Source of the DNA: Paraburkholderia edwinii
GTDB taxonomy: Bacteria > Pseudomonadota > Gammaproteobacteria > Burkholderiales > Burkholderiaceae
Direction of reading: 5' to 3'
NCBI RefSeq assembly: GCF_019428685.1
Contig: NZ_CP080096.1
Location: 3,308,004 to 3,372,003 of the forward strand
Length of the DNA: 64,000 nucleotides
Within the stretch, counting starts at the first letter, position 1. Every line of letters begins with the position of its first letter. Positions 42,274-51,911 of the stretch are shown in pieces. The position numbers and the translations under genes were made by a program. Under the pieces are notes generated by a model. It did not search any database and was not told where the DNA came from. It worked only from the letters and a program-made list of their open reading frames with translations.

Positions 42274-44049
42274 TTAGAAAGTACGTGCCTTCGGCGGCAC
42301 CGATTCGACCGTCAGCGGTTTCATGTGAACCGGCTTGTAGTCGAGGCGATCGCCTTCGCTAAACCACAGCGTATGGCGCAGCCAGTTTTCGTCGTCGCGA
42401 TGCTCAAAGTCGCTCTGTGCGTGCGCGCCGCGGCTTTCCTTGCGTGCGTCGGCCGAGACCATCGTGGCGCGCGCCGCTTCGATCAGGTTCGCCAGTTCGA
42501 GCGCTTCGACGCGCGCGGTGTTGAACACCTTCGACTTGTCCTTCAGATGCACGTTAGCGACGCGGTCCTTCAGTTCGTCGATCTTTGCGACGCCTTCGGC
42601 GAGCAGCTTCGAGGTGCGGAACACGCCTGCATGCGACTGCATCGCCGCGCGGATGTCGTTCGCAATGTTCTGCGTGTATTCGCCCGACGACGACGCTTCG
42701 AGTTTCGCGAGACGTTCGAGCGCGCGATCGGCCGCGTCGGCCGGCAGCGGCTTGTGCTCTTTCATTCCGCTTGCGTGCTTGACGATGTGGTTGCCGGCCG
42801 CGCGGCCGAACACCACGAGGTCGAGCAGCGAGTTCGTGCCGAGACGGTTCGCGCCGTGCACCGACACGCACGAGCATTCGCCGACCGCGTAGAAGCCGTT
42901 GACCGGCTCTTCATGATCGCGCGACGTGCCGACCACCTGGCCGTGCATGTTCGTCGGAATACCGCCCATCTGATAGTGAATGGTCGGCACCACCGGAATC
43001 GGTTCCTTGATGCAGTCGACATTCGCGAATTTCAGCGCGATTTCGCGGATCGACGGCAGACGCTTCATGATCGTCTCGGCGCCGATGTGCGACAGGTCGA
43101 GCAGCACGTGGTCCTTGTTCGGACCGACGCCGCGGCCTTCCTTGATTTCCTGGTCCATCGAACGCGAAACGAAGTCGCGCGGCGCGAGGTCTTTCAGCGT
43201 CGGCGCGTAGCGCTCCATGAAGCGCTCGCCGTCCGCGTTACGCAGAATGCCGCCTTCGCCGCGCACGCCTTCGGTGATCAGCACGCCCGCGCCGGCCACG
43301 CCGGTCGGGTGAAACTGCCAGAACTCCATGTCCTGCAGCGCGATGCCCGAACGGGCCGCCATGCCAAGGCCGTCGCCGGTATTGATGAACGCGTTCGTCG
43401 ACGCCGCGAAGATACGCCCTGCGCCGCCCGTGGCGAACAGCGTGGTCTTGCCTTCGAGGATATAGACGTCGCCCGTTTCCATTTCGAGCGCGGTTACGCC
43501 GAGCACGTCGCCGTCCGCGTCGCGGATCAGATCGAGCGCCATCCACTCGACGAAGAACTGCGTCTTCGCCGCGACGTTCTGCTGGTACAGCGTATGCAGC
43601 AGCGCGTGGCCGGTACGGTCAGCCGCGGCGCATGCGCGCTGCACAGGCTTTTCGCCATAGTTCGCGGTGTGGCCGCCGAACGGGCGCTGATAGATCGTGC
43701 CATCCGCATTGCGGTCGAACGGCATGCCCATGTGTTCGAGTTCGTAGACGGCGTGCGGCGCTTCGCGGCACATGAACTCGATCGCGTCCTGGTCGCCGAG
43801 CCAGTCGGAACCCTTGATCGTGTCGTAGAAGTGATAGTGCCAGTTGTCTTCGCTCATGTTGCCGAGCGACGCGCCGATGCCGCCTTGCGCGGCGACCGTG
43901 TGCGAACGCGTCGGAAACACCTTCGACAGCACGCAAACCGACAGACCCGCGCGCGCCAGTTGCAGCGACGCGCGCATTCCCGAGCCGCCCGCGCCGACGA
44001 TCACCACGTCGAAGCGGCGACGCGGCAGAGAATTTTTGATTGCAGCCAT
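42274..44049 (-). CDS. sdhA: Succinate dehydrogenase flavoprotein subunit
   Basis: SdhA (591 aa) oxidises succinate to fumarate. It has the N-terminal Rossmann motif [15 protein letters not shown] (14-28) and the histidine for covalent FAD at H50 ([16 protein letters not shown]). [28 protein letters not shown] and the C-terminal capping region are present. ATG 44049 fits the family N-terminus; GGAGAG lies about 12 bases upstream. It begins 4 bp after sdhD. Confidence 0.97.
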   Translation of the reverse strand: MAAIKNSLPRRRFDVVIVGAGGSGMRASLQLARAGLSVCVLSKVFPTRSHTVAAQGGIGASLGNMSEDNWHYHFYDTIKGSDWLGDQDAIEFMCREAPHAVYELEHMGMPFDRNADGTIYQRPFGGHTANYGEKPVQRACAAADRTGHALLHTLYQQNVAAKTQFFVEWMALDLIRDADGDVLGVTALEMETGDVYILEGKTTLFATGGAGRIFAASTNAFINTGDGLGMAARSGIALQDMEFWQFHPTGVAGAGVLITEGVRGEGGILRNADGERFMERYAPTLKDLAPRDFVSRSMDQEIKEGRGVGPNKDHVLLDLSHIGAETIMKRLPSIREIALKFANVDCIKEPIPVVPTIHYQMGGIPTNMHGQVVGTSRDHEEPVNGFYAVGECSCVSVHGANRLGTNSLLDLVVFGRAAGNHIVKHASGMKEHKPLPADAADRALERLAKLEASSSGEYTQNIANDIRAAMQSHAGVFRTSKLLAEGVAKIDELKDRVANVHLKDKSKVFNTARVEALELANLIEAARATMVSADARKESRGAHAQSDFEHRDDENWLRHTLWFSEGDRLDYKPVHMKPLTVESVPPKARTF

Positions 44050-44053
44050 TCTT

Positions 44054-44422
44054 TTACACTCTCCAGAGAATCTGCGCGGCGTAGCCCGCACACGCGAGCA
44101 GCCAGACGATCGTCAACGCCTGAAGGACGAGCCGCCTGCCGACCGGCTTGATGTAGTCCATCCAGATGTCACGAATGCCGACCCATGCGTGATAGAACAA
44201 TGACAGCAACGTGACAAACGTCGCGAGCTTCATCCACTGGGTAGCGAAAATCGAGGCCCAGCCGTCATAAGAGAATGCATGAGCGGCGAAGAACCACACG
44301 AGCAGGATCACCGTGTAGATCGCCATGATCGCAGCGGTAATGCGCTGCGCGAGCCAGTCGCGCAGACCGTAGTGCGCGCCGACGACAAGGCGCTTCGAAC
44401 CGATTCGGTTATTGGAGGACAT
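44054..44422 (-). CDS. sdhD: Succinate dehydrogenase membrane anchor subunit
   Basis: A 122-aa protein with three hydrophobic helices (about 30-50, 62-85 and 97-118), anchoring SdhAB and contributing to quinone and haem binding. The first helix is preceded by AHYGLRDWLAQRITA; LFYHAWVGIRDIWMDY contains the histidine expected to contact haem or quinone and the Asp-Tyr motif near the quinone site. It is 4 bp after sdhC. Confidence 0.93.
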   Translation of the reverse strand: MSSNNRIGSKRLVVGAHYGLRDWLAQRITAAIMAIYTVILLVWFFAAHAFSYDGWASIFATQWMKLATFVTLLSLFYHAWVGIRDIWMDYIKPVGRRLVLQALTIVWLLACAGYAAQILWRV

Positions 44423-44426
44423 TTTC

Positions 44427-44843
44427 TTAGAAGGCTCCGAACAGTTTCAGCGCGAACGCGATGGTCAGCACCGACGACACGGCCAGCACCACGATCGACG
44501 TGCTCTTGCCTTTTTCCTTCGACACCGCATTGTGGTTGGTGTCCATCATCAGGTGACGGATACCGGCGCAGAAGTGAAACAGGAAAGCCCACGCCAGAAC
44601 CAGCGTGATCAGCTTGACGATGATGTTGGAGAGAAAGGCCTTGAAGACTTCGAAGCTGAGTTCGGAAGTGAGACTCTGATCGAAGAGGTACAGCAGGAAC
44701 GGAAGGAAGATGAAGAGCAGTGCACCGCTCACACGATGCAGAATGGACACGCGCCCCGCTAGCGGAAGACGGTACGCCGTTAGAATCTGCCCGATACCGA
44801 TGTTCCGGAATTCCGGCCTCGGCTTTTTTACGGCTTCAGACAT
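44427..44843 (-). CDS. sdhC: Succinate dehydrogenase cytochrome b556 subunit
   Basis: A 138-aa three-helix protein. RPEFRNIGIGQILTAYRLPLAGRVSILHRVSG shows the SRxSGR-like quinone-site region, and FLFHFCAGIRHLMMDT contains the axial haem histidine. AGGGG precedes the ATG. First gene of sdhCDAB-sdhE-gltA; its promoter should be in the 191-bp gap toward gntR, in which I see no second copy of the gntR-mdh palindrome. Confidence 0.94.
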   Translation of the reverse strand: MSEAVKKPRPEFRNIGIGQILTAYRLPLAGRVSILHRVSGALLFIFLPFLLYLFDQSLTSELSFEVFKAFLSNIIVKLITLVLAWAFLFHFCAGIRHLMMDTNHNAVSKEKGKSTSIVVLAVSSVLTIAFALKLFGAF

Positions 44844-45034
44844 GCTAGACCCCTACTATGTTGTCACACTAATCCGCGATTTTAGCGCCTTTTCATTCCG
44901 CGCTGCAGCGAACATCTGCTCAAGACTGCTTTATATCGGCGGAAACAAAGACGCTTTTCCAGCTGATGCGAGAACGGTTGCACCAAACGGCCGCCGCACG
45001 CTACGTCGGCCGTTACTTGCGCTGCCTGCCCGCA

Positions 45035-45835
45035 TCAACTGAGGTCGTTCTGATAGTAATAGCCGGTTGTGACATACCAACCTCGCCGCACTTCGACCGG
45101 CCGATCGCCATACGTGTACGAGACGCGCTCGACCGACAACAGCGGAAAACCCGGCGGCACATGCAGCAGATCGGCGACCGTCGGGTCCGCCGCCACTGCG
45201 CGAATTTTTTCAGACGCGCGGATCATCCGCGTGCCGAATTCCGTTTCGAACATGGCATAAAGCGGGCCCTTGTATTCGGACAGACGCTCGAGCGTGAGCC
45301 CGCGAAACACACCGCCCGGCAACCAGATTTCGTCGAGCACCGTGTCTTCGCCATCGAACTGCAACAGGCGCCTGATCAGCACGACCGGGTCCGCCGGTTT
45401 CAGATCGAGTTGCCGTGCGATCTCCGCCGATGCGCGCATGCGCCGGCACTCGAGCAGCTTGCTGATATGCGGATGCTCGACGCCGTCATCGGCCAGTAAT
45501 CTCAGGAAGCGAAACTGTGCACGGTCTTCGTTGTGCGTTGCAACAAACGTGCCCTTGCCTTGACGCCGCACGAGCAAATTGTCGGCGGCGAGTTCGTCGA
45601 TGGCTTTGCGCACCGTGCCTTGGCTCACCTTGTAGCGCGCGGCCAGTTCGACTTCGCTGGGAATGATCTCGCCGGGCTTCCATTCGCCGGACTCGAGGCT
45701 CTGGGTAATGAGCGCCTTGATCTGCTGGTAAAGCGGGCTGAACGTAGGCGACGAAGACGATGTCGAAGCGGGCAAGCCTTCGCTTGCGCCCGCCGGGCCG
45801 ATCAGATTCGAGGAGCTCGCCTGGTTCGAATTCAT
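45035..45835 (-). CDS. GntR-family (HutC subfamily) transcriptional regulator
   Basis: A 266-aa regulator. A Ser/Gly-rich N-terminal tail (1-32) precedes the winged helix (about 33-100; PLYQQIKALITQSLESGEWKPGEIIPSE, then YKVSQGTVRKAIDELAADNLLVRRQGKGTFVA) and a UTRA effector domain (about 118-258; ending SVERVSYTYGDRPVEVRRGWYVTTGYYYQNDL). HutC-type regulators usually repress and respond to a small metabolite of the neighbouring pathway. Placed between sdhC and mdh, with a perfect palindrome 53 bp upstream of its own start, it probably controls itself and the mdh side, and perhaps sdh. Confidence 0.92.
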   Translation of the reverse strand: MNSNQASSSNLIGPAGASEGLPASTSSSSPTFSPLYQQIKALITQSLESGEWKPGEIIPSEVELAARYKVSQGTVRKAIDELAADNLLVRRQGKGTFVATHNEDRAQFRFLRLLADDGVEHPHISKLLECRRMRASAEIARQLDLKPADPVVLIRRLLQFDGEDTVLDEIWLPGGVFRGLTLERLSEYKGPLYAMFETEFGTRMIRASEKIRAVAADPTVADLLHVPPGFPLLSVERVSYTYGDRPVEVRRGWYVTTGYYYQNDLS

Positions 45836-45888
45836 TCGCGCATTTCATCATAAAGCGCTGACCGCCGTCCACCTATTTCAGGTCAATA

Positions 45889-45912
45889 CTTATGTCTTAT
45901 ATAAGACATAAG
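45889..45912. promoter_or_regulatory. Perfect 24-bp palindrome, candidate GntR operator
   Basis: Half-site CTTATGTCTTAT followed directly by its exact reverse complement. The core GTCTTATATAAGAC has the GT-N10-AC form common for HutC-type regulators. It is strikingly A/T-rich for this genome, sits 53 bp before the gntR ATG and ends 6 bp before the -35 box of a plus-strand promoter. Confidence 0.85.
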
Positions 45913-45918
45913 ATACTG

Positions 45919-45947
45919 TTGACTTTGTCTCAGCCCGCTCCTACACT
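45919..45947 (+). promoter_or_regulatory. Distal sigma70-like promoter for the mdh transcript
   Basis: TTGACT (45919-45924), a 17-bp spacer, then TACACT (45942-45947). It lies immediately beside the palindrome, so a bound dimer would abut the -35 region. It implies a leader of roughly 410 bp before mdh. Confidence 0.6.
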
Positions 45948-46260
45948 CCTTGTCGAGCAAGGGTTTGCGGGTAGTTTCCAGAATACGCGGCAGCGGCGGA
46001 ATGCAAGCGAAAGCGTAGCCGGGAGCGCCGTTCCTGAGCATGCTGTGCCCCCTCAGTCCAGCTTTCGATTCGCCTGCCGTCCGCCTCACGAATGGCTTCA
46101 CAAGATCTGAACCGGCGCTGCTCACGCGCACGATTTCAGGCTTATGCACCCCACTTCATGCGGCCTCATCGACGCTCGCCGAAATGCGCTATTGCAGGAT
46201 TGCGCAGGTCGCAGCGAGCCACGCGCGCCGTCACGCCCCTGCGCAAAGAGTTCATCGAGT

Positions 46261-46290
46261 TTGCGACGCTTCGGCTGACGCGCATATAAA
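46261..46290 (+). promoter_or_regulatory. Proximal promoter candidate for mdh
   Basis: TTGCGA (46261-46266), an 18-bp spacer and TATAAA (46285-46290), 76 bp before the mdh ATG. No palindrome is near, so this could provide unregulated basal expression. Confidence 0.5.
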
Positions 46291-46366
46291 ATGGCGTTTT
46301 CTCAAAGCGTCTGATGCACTAATCAATGCACTAACGCACTTAACGCACCGTCCTGGAGATTTCTCA

Positions 46367-47347
46367 ATGGCTAAGCCCGCAAAGCGTGTTGCCGTCACTG
46401 GCGCCGCAGGTCAAATCGGTTACTCCCTGCTATTTCGCATCGCCAATGGCGACATGCTCGGCAAGGACCAGCCGGTGATCCTGCAGCTGCTTGACCTGCC
46501 GCAAGCGCAAGCCGCCGTCAAAGGCGTCGTGATGGAGCTCGAAGACTGCGCGTTCCCGCTGCTCGCGGGTGTCGTGGTCACCGACGACCCCAAGGTTGCG
46601 TTCAAGGACGCCGACGTCGCGCTGCTGGTCGGCGCCCGTCCGCGCTCGAAGGGCATGGAGCGTAAGGACCTGCTGTCGGCCAACGCCGAGATCTTCACGG
46701 TTCAGGGCAAGGCGCTCAACGATGTCGCGAGCCGCGACGTGAAGGTGCTGGTGGTCGGCAACCCGGCCAACACGAACGCCTATATCGCGATGAAGTCGGC
46801 GCCGGATCTGCCGAAGAAGAACTTCACGGCCATGCTGCGTCTCGATCACAACCGCGCGCTGTCGCAACTCGCGGCCAAGTCGGGCAAGCCGGTCGCATCG
46901 ATCGAGAAGCTCGCCGTGTGGGGCAACCACTCGCCGACGATGTACCCCGACTTTCGCGTGGCGACGGCCGAAGGCCAGAACCTCACGAAGCTGATCAACG
47001 ACGACGAATGGAACCGCAACGTGTTTATCCCGACGGTCGGCAAGCGCGGCGCGGCGATCATCGAAGCGCGCGGGCTTTCGTCGGCGGCATCGGCAGCGAA
47101 CGCGGCGATCGATCACGTGCGTGACTGGGTGCTCGGCACGAACGGCAAGTGGGTGACGATGGGCATTCCGTCGGACGGCTCGTATGGCATTCCCGAAGAC
47201 ATCATCTACGGCGTGCCGGTGACGTGCGAAAACGGCGAGTACAAGCGCGTGACGGGTCTCGAGATCGACGCATTCTCGCGTGAGAAGATGGACGGCACGC
47301 TCAACGAGCTGCTCGAAGAGCGCGACGGCGTCAAGCACCTGCTGTAA
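46367..47347 (+). CDS. mdh: Malate dehydrogenase
   Basis: Mdh interconverts malate and oxaloacetate with NAD. The 326-aa protein begins [25 protein letters not shown] (NAD-binding). It has the substrate arginines in [16 protein letters not shown]160 (LRLDHNRA) and the catalytic H188 ([12 protein letters not shown]), all typical of the longer cytosolic-like Mdh class found in beta-proteobacteria. GGAG at proper distance marks ATG 46367; an open frame continues far upstream without family similarity. A terminator follows within 20 bp. Confidence 0.97.
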   Translation: MAKPAKRVAVTGAAGQIGYSLLFRIANGDMLGKDQPVILQLLDLPQAQAAVKGVVMELEDCAFPLLAGVVVTDDPKVAFKDADVALLVGARPRSKGMERKDLLSANAEIFTVQGKALNDVASRDVKVLVVGNPANTNAYIAMKSAPDLPKKNFTAMLRLDHNRALSQLAAKSGKPVASIEKLAVWGNHSPTMYPDFRVATAEGQNLTKLINDDEWNRNVFIPTVGKRGAAIIEARGLSSAASAANAAIDHVRDWVLGTNGKWVTMGIPSDGSYGIPEDIIYGVPVTCENGEYKRVTGLEIDAFSREKMDGTLNELLEERDGVKHLL

Positions 47348-47362
47348 GCATCGATGCGCAAT

Positions 47363-47402
47363 AACCGGAACCTCGTTGCTGTGCGGCGGGTTCCGGTTTT
47401 TT
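47363..47402 (+). terminator. Rho-independent terminator after mdh
   Basis: AACCGGAACC (47363-47372) pairs with GGTTCCGGTT (47389-47398), followed by TTTT. It would separate mdh from the citE-prpC genes at least partly. Confidence 0.85.
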
Positions 47403-47454
47403 ACGCCCATTCAGTCAGAATCCACGGTTTCCAAACACGCTTTTGACGTCGATA

Positions 47455-48477
47455 ATGCGCGCCCCCACCCCCGCCGAAGTGCTGTTTGACGGCGAAGCGC
47501 CACCCACCGTCCTGCCTGCCTGCGATCACTACGCCGGCAGCGAGAAGCTGATGCTCAAATCGCTCGCGCTGCAGCAGGAGCTCGGTCCGGTATTCGACGT
47601 CACACTCGATTGCGAAGATGGCGCGCAGATCGGCCGCGAAGCCGAACATGCGGAGCTGGTCGCCTCGATGCTCGGCAGCGAGCACGATCGCTTTAACCGC
47701 GTCGGCGTGCGTATCCACGATTTCGACCACGCGCATTGGCGCGATGACGTGCGCCTCATCCTGCGCGCCGCGAAGCGTGCGCCCGCCTATATCACGCTGC
47801 CGAAAATCCGCAGCGTGCCCGATGCCGCCGAGATGTGCGCCTTCATCGACGCGACACGCCGCGAACTCGGCATCGCGCAGCCGGTGCCGGTGCAACTGCT
47901 CGTCGAAACGCATGGCGCGCTCGCGCGCGCGTTCGACCTCGCTGCACTGCCGGGCGTGGAAGCGTTGAGCTTCGGCCTGATGGACTTCGTCTCGGCGCAC
48001 GACGGCGCGATTCCCGATACCGCGATGCGTTCGCCGGGCCAGTTCGATCATCCGCTCGTGCGGCGCGCCAAGCTCGAAATCGCCGCGGCGTGCCATGCGC
48101 ACGGCAAGGTGCCGTCGCATAACGTGTCGACCGAAGTGCGCGACATGAGCGTCGTTGCTAACGATGCCGCGCGGGCGCGCAACGAATTCGGCTACACGCG
48201 CATGTGGAGCATTCACCCGGCGCAGATCCAGCCGATCGTGGCCGCGTTCGCGCCGCGCGACGACGAAATCGCGACGGCCGCCGAGATTCTGCTTGCTGCG
48301 CAGGCCGCGCAATGGGGCCCCACGCGTTATCAGGACACCTTGCACGATCGCGCGAGCTATCGCTATTACTGGTCCGTACTGCGCCGCGCGCGCTCGACCG
48401 GACGCACCGTGCCGGAAGAAGCAGCGCCGCTGTTCGGCGACGCCGCCGGCGCCGGGGCCGCAGGGACACAAGGCTAA
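47455..48477 (+). CDS. HpcH/HpaI aldolase family, CitE-like lyase
   Basis: A 340-aa TIM-barrel protein of the citrate lyase beta-subunit/malyl-CoA lyase superfamily. Motifs: DVTLDCEDGAQIGRE (metal-binding Glu/Asp), YITLPKIRSVPD, VQLLVETHGALARAFDLAALPGVEALSFGLMDFVSAHDGAIP, and TRMWSIHPAQIQPI near the C-terminus. No CitD, CitF or CitG genes are nearby, so it is not a true citrate lyase subunit; cleavage of a CoA thioester such as malyl- or citramalyl-CoA is possible. I start at ATG 47455; a TTG at 47443 is also open. prpC follows 45 bp downstream. Confidence 0.8.
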   Translation: MRAPTPAEVLFDGEAPPTVLPACDHYAGSEKLMLKSLALQQELGPVFDVTLDCEDGAQIGREAEHAELVASMLGSEHDRFNRVGVRIHDFDHAHWRDDVRLILRAAKRAPAYITLPKIRSVPDAAEMCAFIDATRRELGIAQPVPVQLLVETHGALARAFDLAALPGVEALSFGLMDFVSAHDGAIPDTAMRSPGQFDHPLVRRAKLEIAAACHAHGKVPSHNVSTEVRDMSVVANDAARARNEFGYTRMWSIHPAQIQPIVAAFAPRDDEIATAAEILLAAQAAQWGPTRYQDTLHDRASYRYYWSVLRRARSTGRTVPEEAAPLFGDAAGAGAAGTQG

Positions 48478-48522
48478 TTGAAAAGGCTAACTACGGGACG
48501 GCACACAAGGAGAGCGCTGGAG

Positions 48523-49725
48523 ATGAGCGACACGACGACGCAAACGCCTGCTTCGCAATCCGCTGCACAACCGGGCGGCACGGCCCAAGGCGCATTCAAA
48601 CCGAAGAAATCCGTCGCACTGTCCGGCGTGACGGCGGGCAACACCGCCCTGTGCACGGTCGGCCGCACCGGCAACGACCTGCACTACCGCGGCTACGACA
48701 TTCTCGATCTCGCGGGCGCCTGCGAGTTTGAAGAGATCGCGTATCTGCTCGTGCACGGCAAGCTGCCGAACGTCGCCGAGCTCAATGCATACAAGACGAA
48801 GCTCAAGGCGATGCGCGGCCTGCCCGCGAACGTGAAAGCGGTGCTCGAATGGATCCCGGCCGCCGCGCATCCGATGGACGTGATGCGCACCGGCGTCTCC
48901 GCCCTGGGCACCGTGCTGCCCGAGAAGGACGACCACAGCATCGCCGGCGCACGCGATATCGCCGACCGGCTGATGGCGTCGCTGGGCTCGATGCTGCTCT
49001 ACTGGTACCACTACTCGCACAACGGCAAGCGCATCGAGGTCGAAACCGATGCCGACTCGATCGGCGGCCACTTCCTGCATCTGCTGCACGGCAAGGAGCC
49101 GTCGAAGTCGTGGGTGGACGCGATGCACGTGTCGCTCAATCTTTATGCGGAGCACGAGTTCAACGCGTCGACCTTCGCGGGCCGCGTGATCGCGGGCACG
49201 GGCTCGGATATCTATTCGGCGATCACCGGCGCGATCGGTGCGTTGCGCGGACCGAAGCACGGCGGCGCGAACGAAGCCGCGTTTGAAGTGCAAACGCGCT
49301 ATCAGAATCCCGATGAAGCAGAAGCCGATATCCGCAGGCGCGTGGAGAGCAAGGAAGTCGTGATCGGCTTCGGCCACCCGGTTTATACGACCGGCGACCC
49401 GCGCAACAAGGTGATCAAGGAAGTCGCGAAAAAGCTCTCGAAGGAAGCCGGCAATACGAAGCTCTTCGATATCGCCGAGCGGCTCGAGACGGTGATGTGG
49501 GACGCGAAGAAGATGTTCCCGAATCTCGACTGGTTCAGCGCGGTGTCGTATCACATGATGGGCGTGCCGACCGCGATGTTCACGCCGCTGTTCGTGGTCT
49601 CCCGCACGAGCGGCTGGAGCGCGCACATCATCGAGCAGCGCATCGACAACAAGATCATCCGGCCGAGTGCGAATTACACCGGGCCCGAGAATTTGAAGTT
49701 CGTGGCGCTAAATAGGAGAAAATAG
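48523..49725 (+). CDS. prpC: 2-methylcitrate synthase / citrate synthase-like
   Basis: A 400-aa citrate-synthase-fold protein of the PrpC type: short N-terminus, [27 protein letters not shown], and catalytic histidines in [15 protein letters not shown] and [28 protein letters not shown] holds the catalytic Asp. PrpC condenses propionyl-CoA with oxaloacetate. AAGGAG precedes ATG 48523 at about 10 bases. The usual prp partners prpB, prpF and acnD are not in this window; instead prpD and acnA follow, separated from prpC by a small exported protein. Confidence 0.88.
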   Translation: MSDTTTQTPASQSAAQPGGTAQGAFKPKKSVALSGVTAGNTALCTVGRTGNDLHYRGYDILDLAGACEFEEIAYLLVHGKLPNVAELNAYKTKLKAMRGLPANVKAVLEWIPAAAHPMDVMRTGVSALGTVLPEKDDHSIAGARDIADRLMASLGSMLLYWYHYSHNGKRIEVETDADSIGGHFLHLLHGKEPSKSWVDAMHVSLNLYAEHEFNASTFAGRVIAGTGSDIYSAITGAIGALRGPKHGGANEAAFEVQTRYQNPDEAEADIRRRVESKEVVIGFGHPVYTTGDPRNKVIKEVAKKLSKEAGNTKLFDIAERLETVMWDAKKMFPNLDWFSAVSYHMMGVPTAMFTPLFVVSRTSGWSAHIIEQRIDNKIIRPSANYTGPENLKFVALNRRK

Positions 49726-49826
49726 CGTCCGCTGTGCGCATTCGGGGCGCGCCCAGTCACCCCGGCGGCTCGGTTCCAGCCAGCCGCGCACGATTAATCG
49801 ATATTAGATAGAAAGGTTCAATTGTC

Positions 49827-50336
49827 ATGAAAAAGCTGCTGATCGCTGCCGTTGTCGGCGCACTGTCTTCGACGCTGCTGGTCACCGCGGAGAATGCTTC
49901 CGCCCAGGCGTCGAGCACGACGACCACGAAAAAAACCACTACCTCGAAGGCGAAAGCCCCGCAACCGAAGCGCCTGTTCAAGCGCAAGCCGAATCCGGCC
50001 AAGGAAGCGAAGGTCGATCCGATCCCGGAAGGCTCAGAAAAATGGACTTGTAAGGAAGGCCTGTCGTTCGACATGAAGGGCGACATGAAGCGCGACCAGA
50101 TCGTCACGGTGCACTGGGCCAACAAGAACTACCAGTTGCCGCGCGAAGCGACGACGACGGGCGCCGACCGCTTCCACGACTCGGCGAGCGGCCTCGACAT
50201 GGTCGTGATTCCGACCAAGGCGATGCTGTTCTCCGACAAGGAAGGCGAGCGTCTCGCCGACGAGTGCAAGACGGCTGCAATGATGCAAGGCGCACCGGCT
50301 CCGACGCAATCGAACGCGCTCGACAAGACGCAGTAA
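49827..50336 (+). CDS. Small exported protein with an MliC-like domain
   Basis: A 169-aa protein with a signal peptide (1-26; KKLLIAAVVGALSSTLLVTAENASA) and a Lys/Thr-rich linker (27-65). The C-terminal domain has two cysteines (WTCKEGLSFDM and RLADECKTA) around a beta-rich core (VTVHWANKNYQLPREATTTGADRFHDSASGLDMVVIPTKAMLF). This pattern resembles MliC/PliC lysozyme inhibitors (COG3895-like), but the match is by eye. It would act in the periplasm; no lipobox is present. AAAGG precedes the ATG. Its place between prpC and prpD has no obvious metabolic reason. Confidence 0.6.
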   Translation: MKKLLIAAVVGALSSTLLVTAENASAQASSTTTTKKTTTSKAKAPQPKRLFKRKPNPAKEAKVDPIPEGSEKWTCKEGLSFDMKGDMKRDQIVTVHWANKNYQLPREATTTGADRFHDSASGLDMVVIPTKAMLFSDKEGERLADECKTAAMMQGAPAPTQSNALDKTQ

Positions 50337-50418
50337 TCGCCTCGCTGTCGTCGCCCTGTAGTAATCGACTCAAGCGAAGCAATTTCAGGCTTAACAGCAA
50401 ACCTCGCAGGAAACCTCG

Positions 50419-51870
50419 ATGTCCGCACCGATCTCAAACGTCCGTCCCGAACCGGACAAAGTCCTCGTCGATATTGTCGACTATGTGCTGAACTACAAGA
50501 TCGACAGCGCGCTCGCGCTCGAAACGGCACGCAATTGCCTGATCGACACGCTCGGCTGCGGCCTCGAGGCCCTCTCCTACCCGGCCTGCACGAAGCTGAT
50601 GGGACCGATCGTGCCTGGCACGATCGTCCCGAATGGCGCAAAAGTGCCGGGCACGCAGTTCCAGCTCGACCCGGTTCAGGCCGCCTTCAATATCGGCGCG
50701 ATGATCCGCTGGCTCGACTTCAACGACACCTGGCTCGCCGCCGAATGGGGCCATCCGTCCGATAACCTTGGCGGCATTCTGGCGACCGCCGACTGGCTGT
50801 CGCGCAACGCCGTCGCCAACGGCAAAAAGCCGCTTGCGATGAAAGACGTCCTGATCGGCATGATCAAGGCGCACGAAATTCAAGGCTGCATCGCGCTCGA
50901 GAACTCGTTCAACAAGGTCGGGCTCGATCACGTGCTGCTCGTCAAGCTTGCGTCGACCGCCGTGGTCGGCCAGCTGATCGGGCTCACGCGCGACGAGCTG
51001 ATCAACGCCGTGTCGCTCGCATTCGTCGACGGGCACTCGATGCGCACGTACCGCCATGCGCCGAACACGGGCTCGCGCAAGTCGTGGGCCGCGGGCGACG
51101 CGACCTCGCGCGCGGTGCGCCTCGCGCTGATCGCGAAGACCGGCGAGATGGGCTATCCGTCGGTGCTTACAGCGAAGACGTGGGGCTTCTACGACGTGCT
51201 GTTCAAGGGCAACGAGTTCAAGTTCCAGCGTCCGTACGGCTCGTACGTGATGGAAAACGTGCTGTTCAAGATCTCGTTCCCGGCCGAATTCCATTCGCAG
51301 ACCGCGGTGGAAGCGGCGATGACGCTGCACGGCCAGCTCGCCGCCAAGGGCAAGCGCGTCGAAGACATCAAAAAGATCACGATTCGCACGCACGAAGCGG
51401 CGATCCGCATCATCGATAAAAAAGGCCCGCTCAACAACCCGGCCGATCGCGACCACTGCATCCAGTACATGGTTGCCGTGCCGCTGATCCACGGCCGGCT
51501 CACGGCGGCCGACTACGAAGATGCCATCGCGCAGGACCCGCGCATCGACGTATTGCGCGCGAAAATCGAATGCGTCGAAGATGTGCAATACACGAAGGAT
51601 TATCACGACCCGGACAAGCGTTCTATTGCCAACGCCTTGACCATCGAGTTCAACGACGGCTCGAAGCTCGACGAAGTGGCGGTCGAATATCCGATTGGCC
51701 ACAAGCGCCGCCGCGCCGACGGCATCCCCTTGCTCGTCGAGAAGTTCCGCACGAATCTGGCGCGGCGTTTCCCGGCAAAGCAGCAACAGGCGATTCTCGA
51801 TGTGTCGCTGGATCAGGCAAAGCTCGAAGCGATGCCGGTCAATGAGTACGTCGATCTGTACGTCATCTAG
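50419..51870 (+). CDS. prpD: 2-methylcitrate dehydratase (MmgE/PrpD family)
   Basis: A 483-aa MmgE/PrpD protein. Signatures: [53 protein letters not shown] (metal/substrate region), [29 protein letters not shown] and [16 protein letters not shown]. It dehydrates 2-methylcitrate to methylaconitate. It may work with PrpC and the neighbouring AcnA, since aconitases can hydrate methylaconitate. GGAAACCTCG precedes the ATG; acnA follows 41 bp on. Confidence 0.92.
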   Translation: MSAPISNVRPEPDKVLVDIVDYVLNYKIDSALALETARNCLIDTLGCGLEALSYPACTKLMGPIVPGTIVPNGAKVPGTQFQLDPVQAAFNIGAMIRWLDFNDTWLAAEWGHPSDNLGGILATADWLSRNAVANGKKPLAMKDVLIGMIKAHEIQGCIALENSFNKVGLDHVLLVKLASTAVVGQLIGLTRDELINAVSLAFVDGHSMRTYRHAPNTGSRKSWAAGDATSRAVRLALIAKTGEMGYPSVLTAKTWGFYDVLFKGNEFKFQRPYGSYVMENVLFKISFPAEFHSQTAVEAAMTLHGQLAAKGKRVEDIKKITIRTHEAAIRIIDKKGPLNNPADRDHCIQYMVAVPLIHGRLTAADYEDAIAQDPRIDVLRAKIECVEDVQYTKDYHDPDKRSIANALTIEFNDGSKLDEVAVEYPIGHKRRRADGIPLLVEKFRTNLARRFPAKQQQAILDVSLDQAKLEAMPVNEYVDLYVI

Positions 51871-51911
51871 TTCGTAGCAACGTCATTTCCTCGAAACCCC
51901 AGGAAAATACC

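Larger units (their letters stand above)
45836..46366. other. Regulatory gap between gntR and mdh
   Basis: 531 bp containing a palindromic operator candidate and two plus-strand promoter candidates (separate entries). The stretch between the promoters (45950-46255) has no convincing gene; short open frames there have no recognisable product. Close to mdh, direct repeats of AACGCAC precede the GGAG ribosome binding site. Confidence 0.6.

Noticed and set aside
47455..48477. Calling the CitE-like gene a true citrate lyase beta subunit
   Set aside because: No acyl-carrier or alpha subunit genes and no citG/citX nearby; stand-alone CitE-like proteins act on other CoA thioesters.
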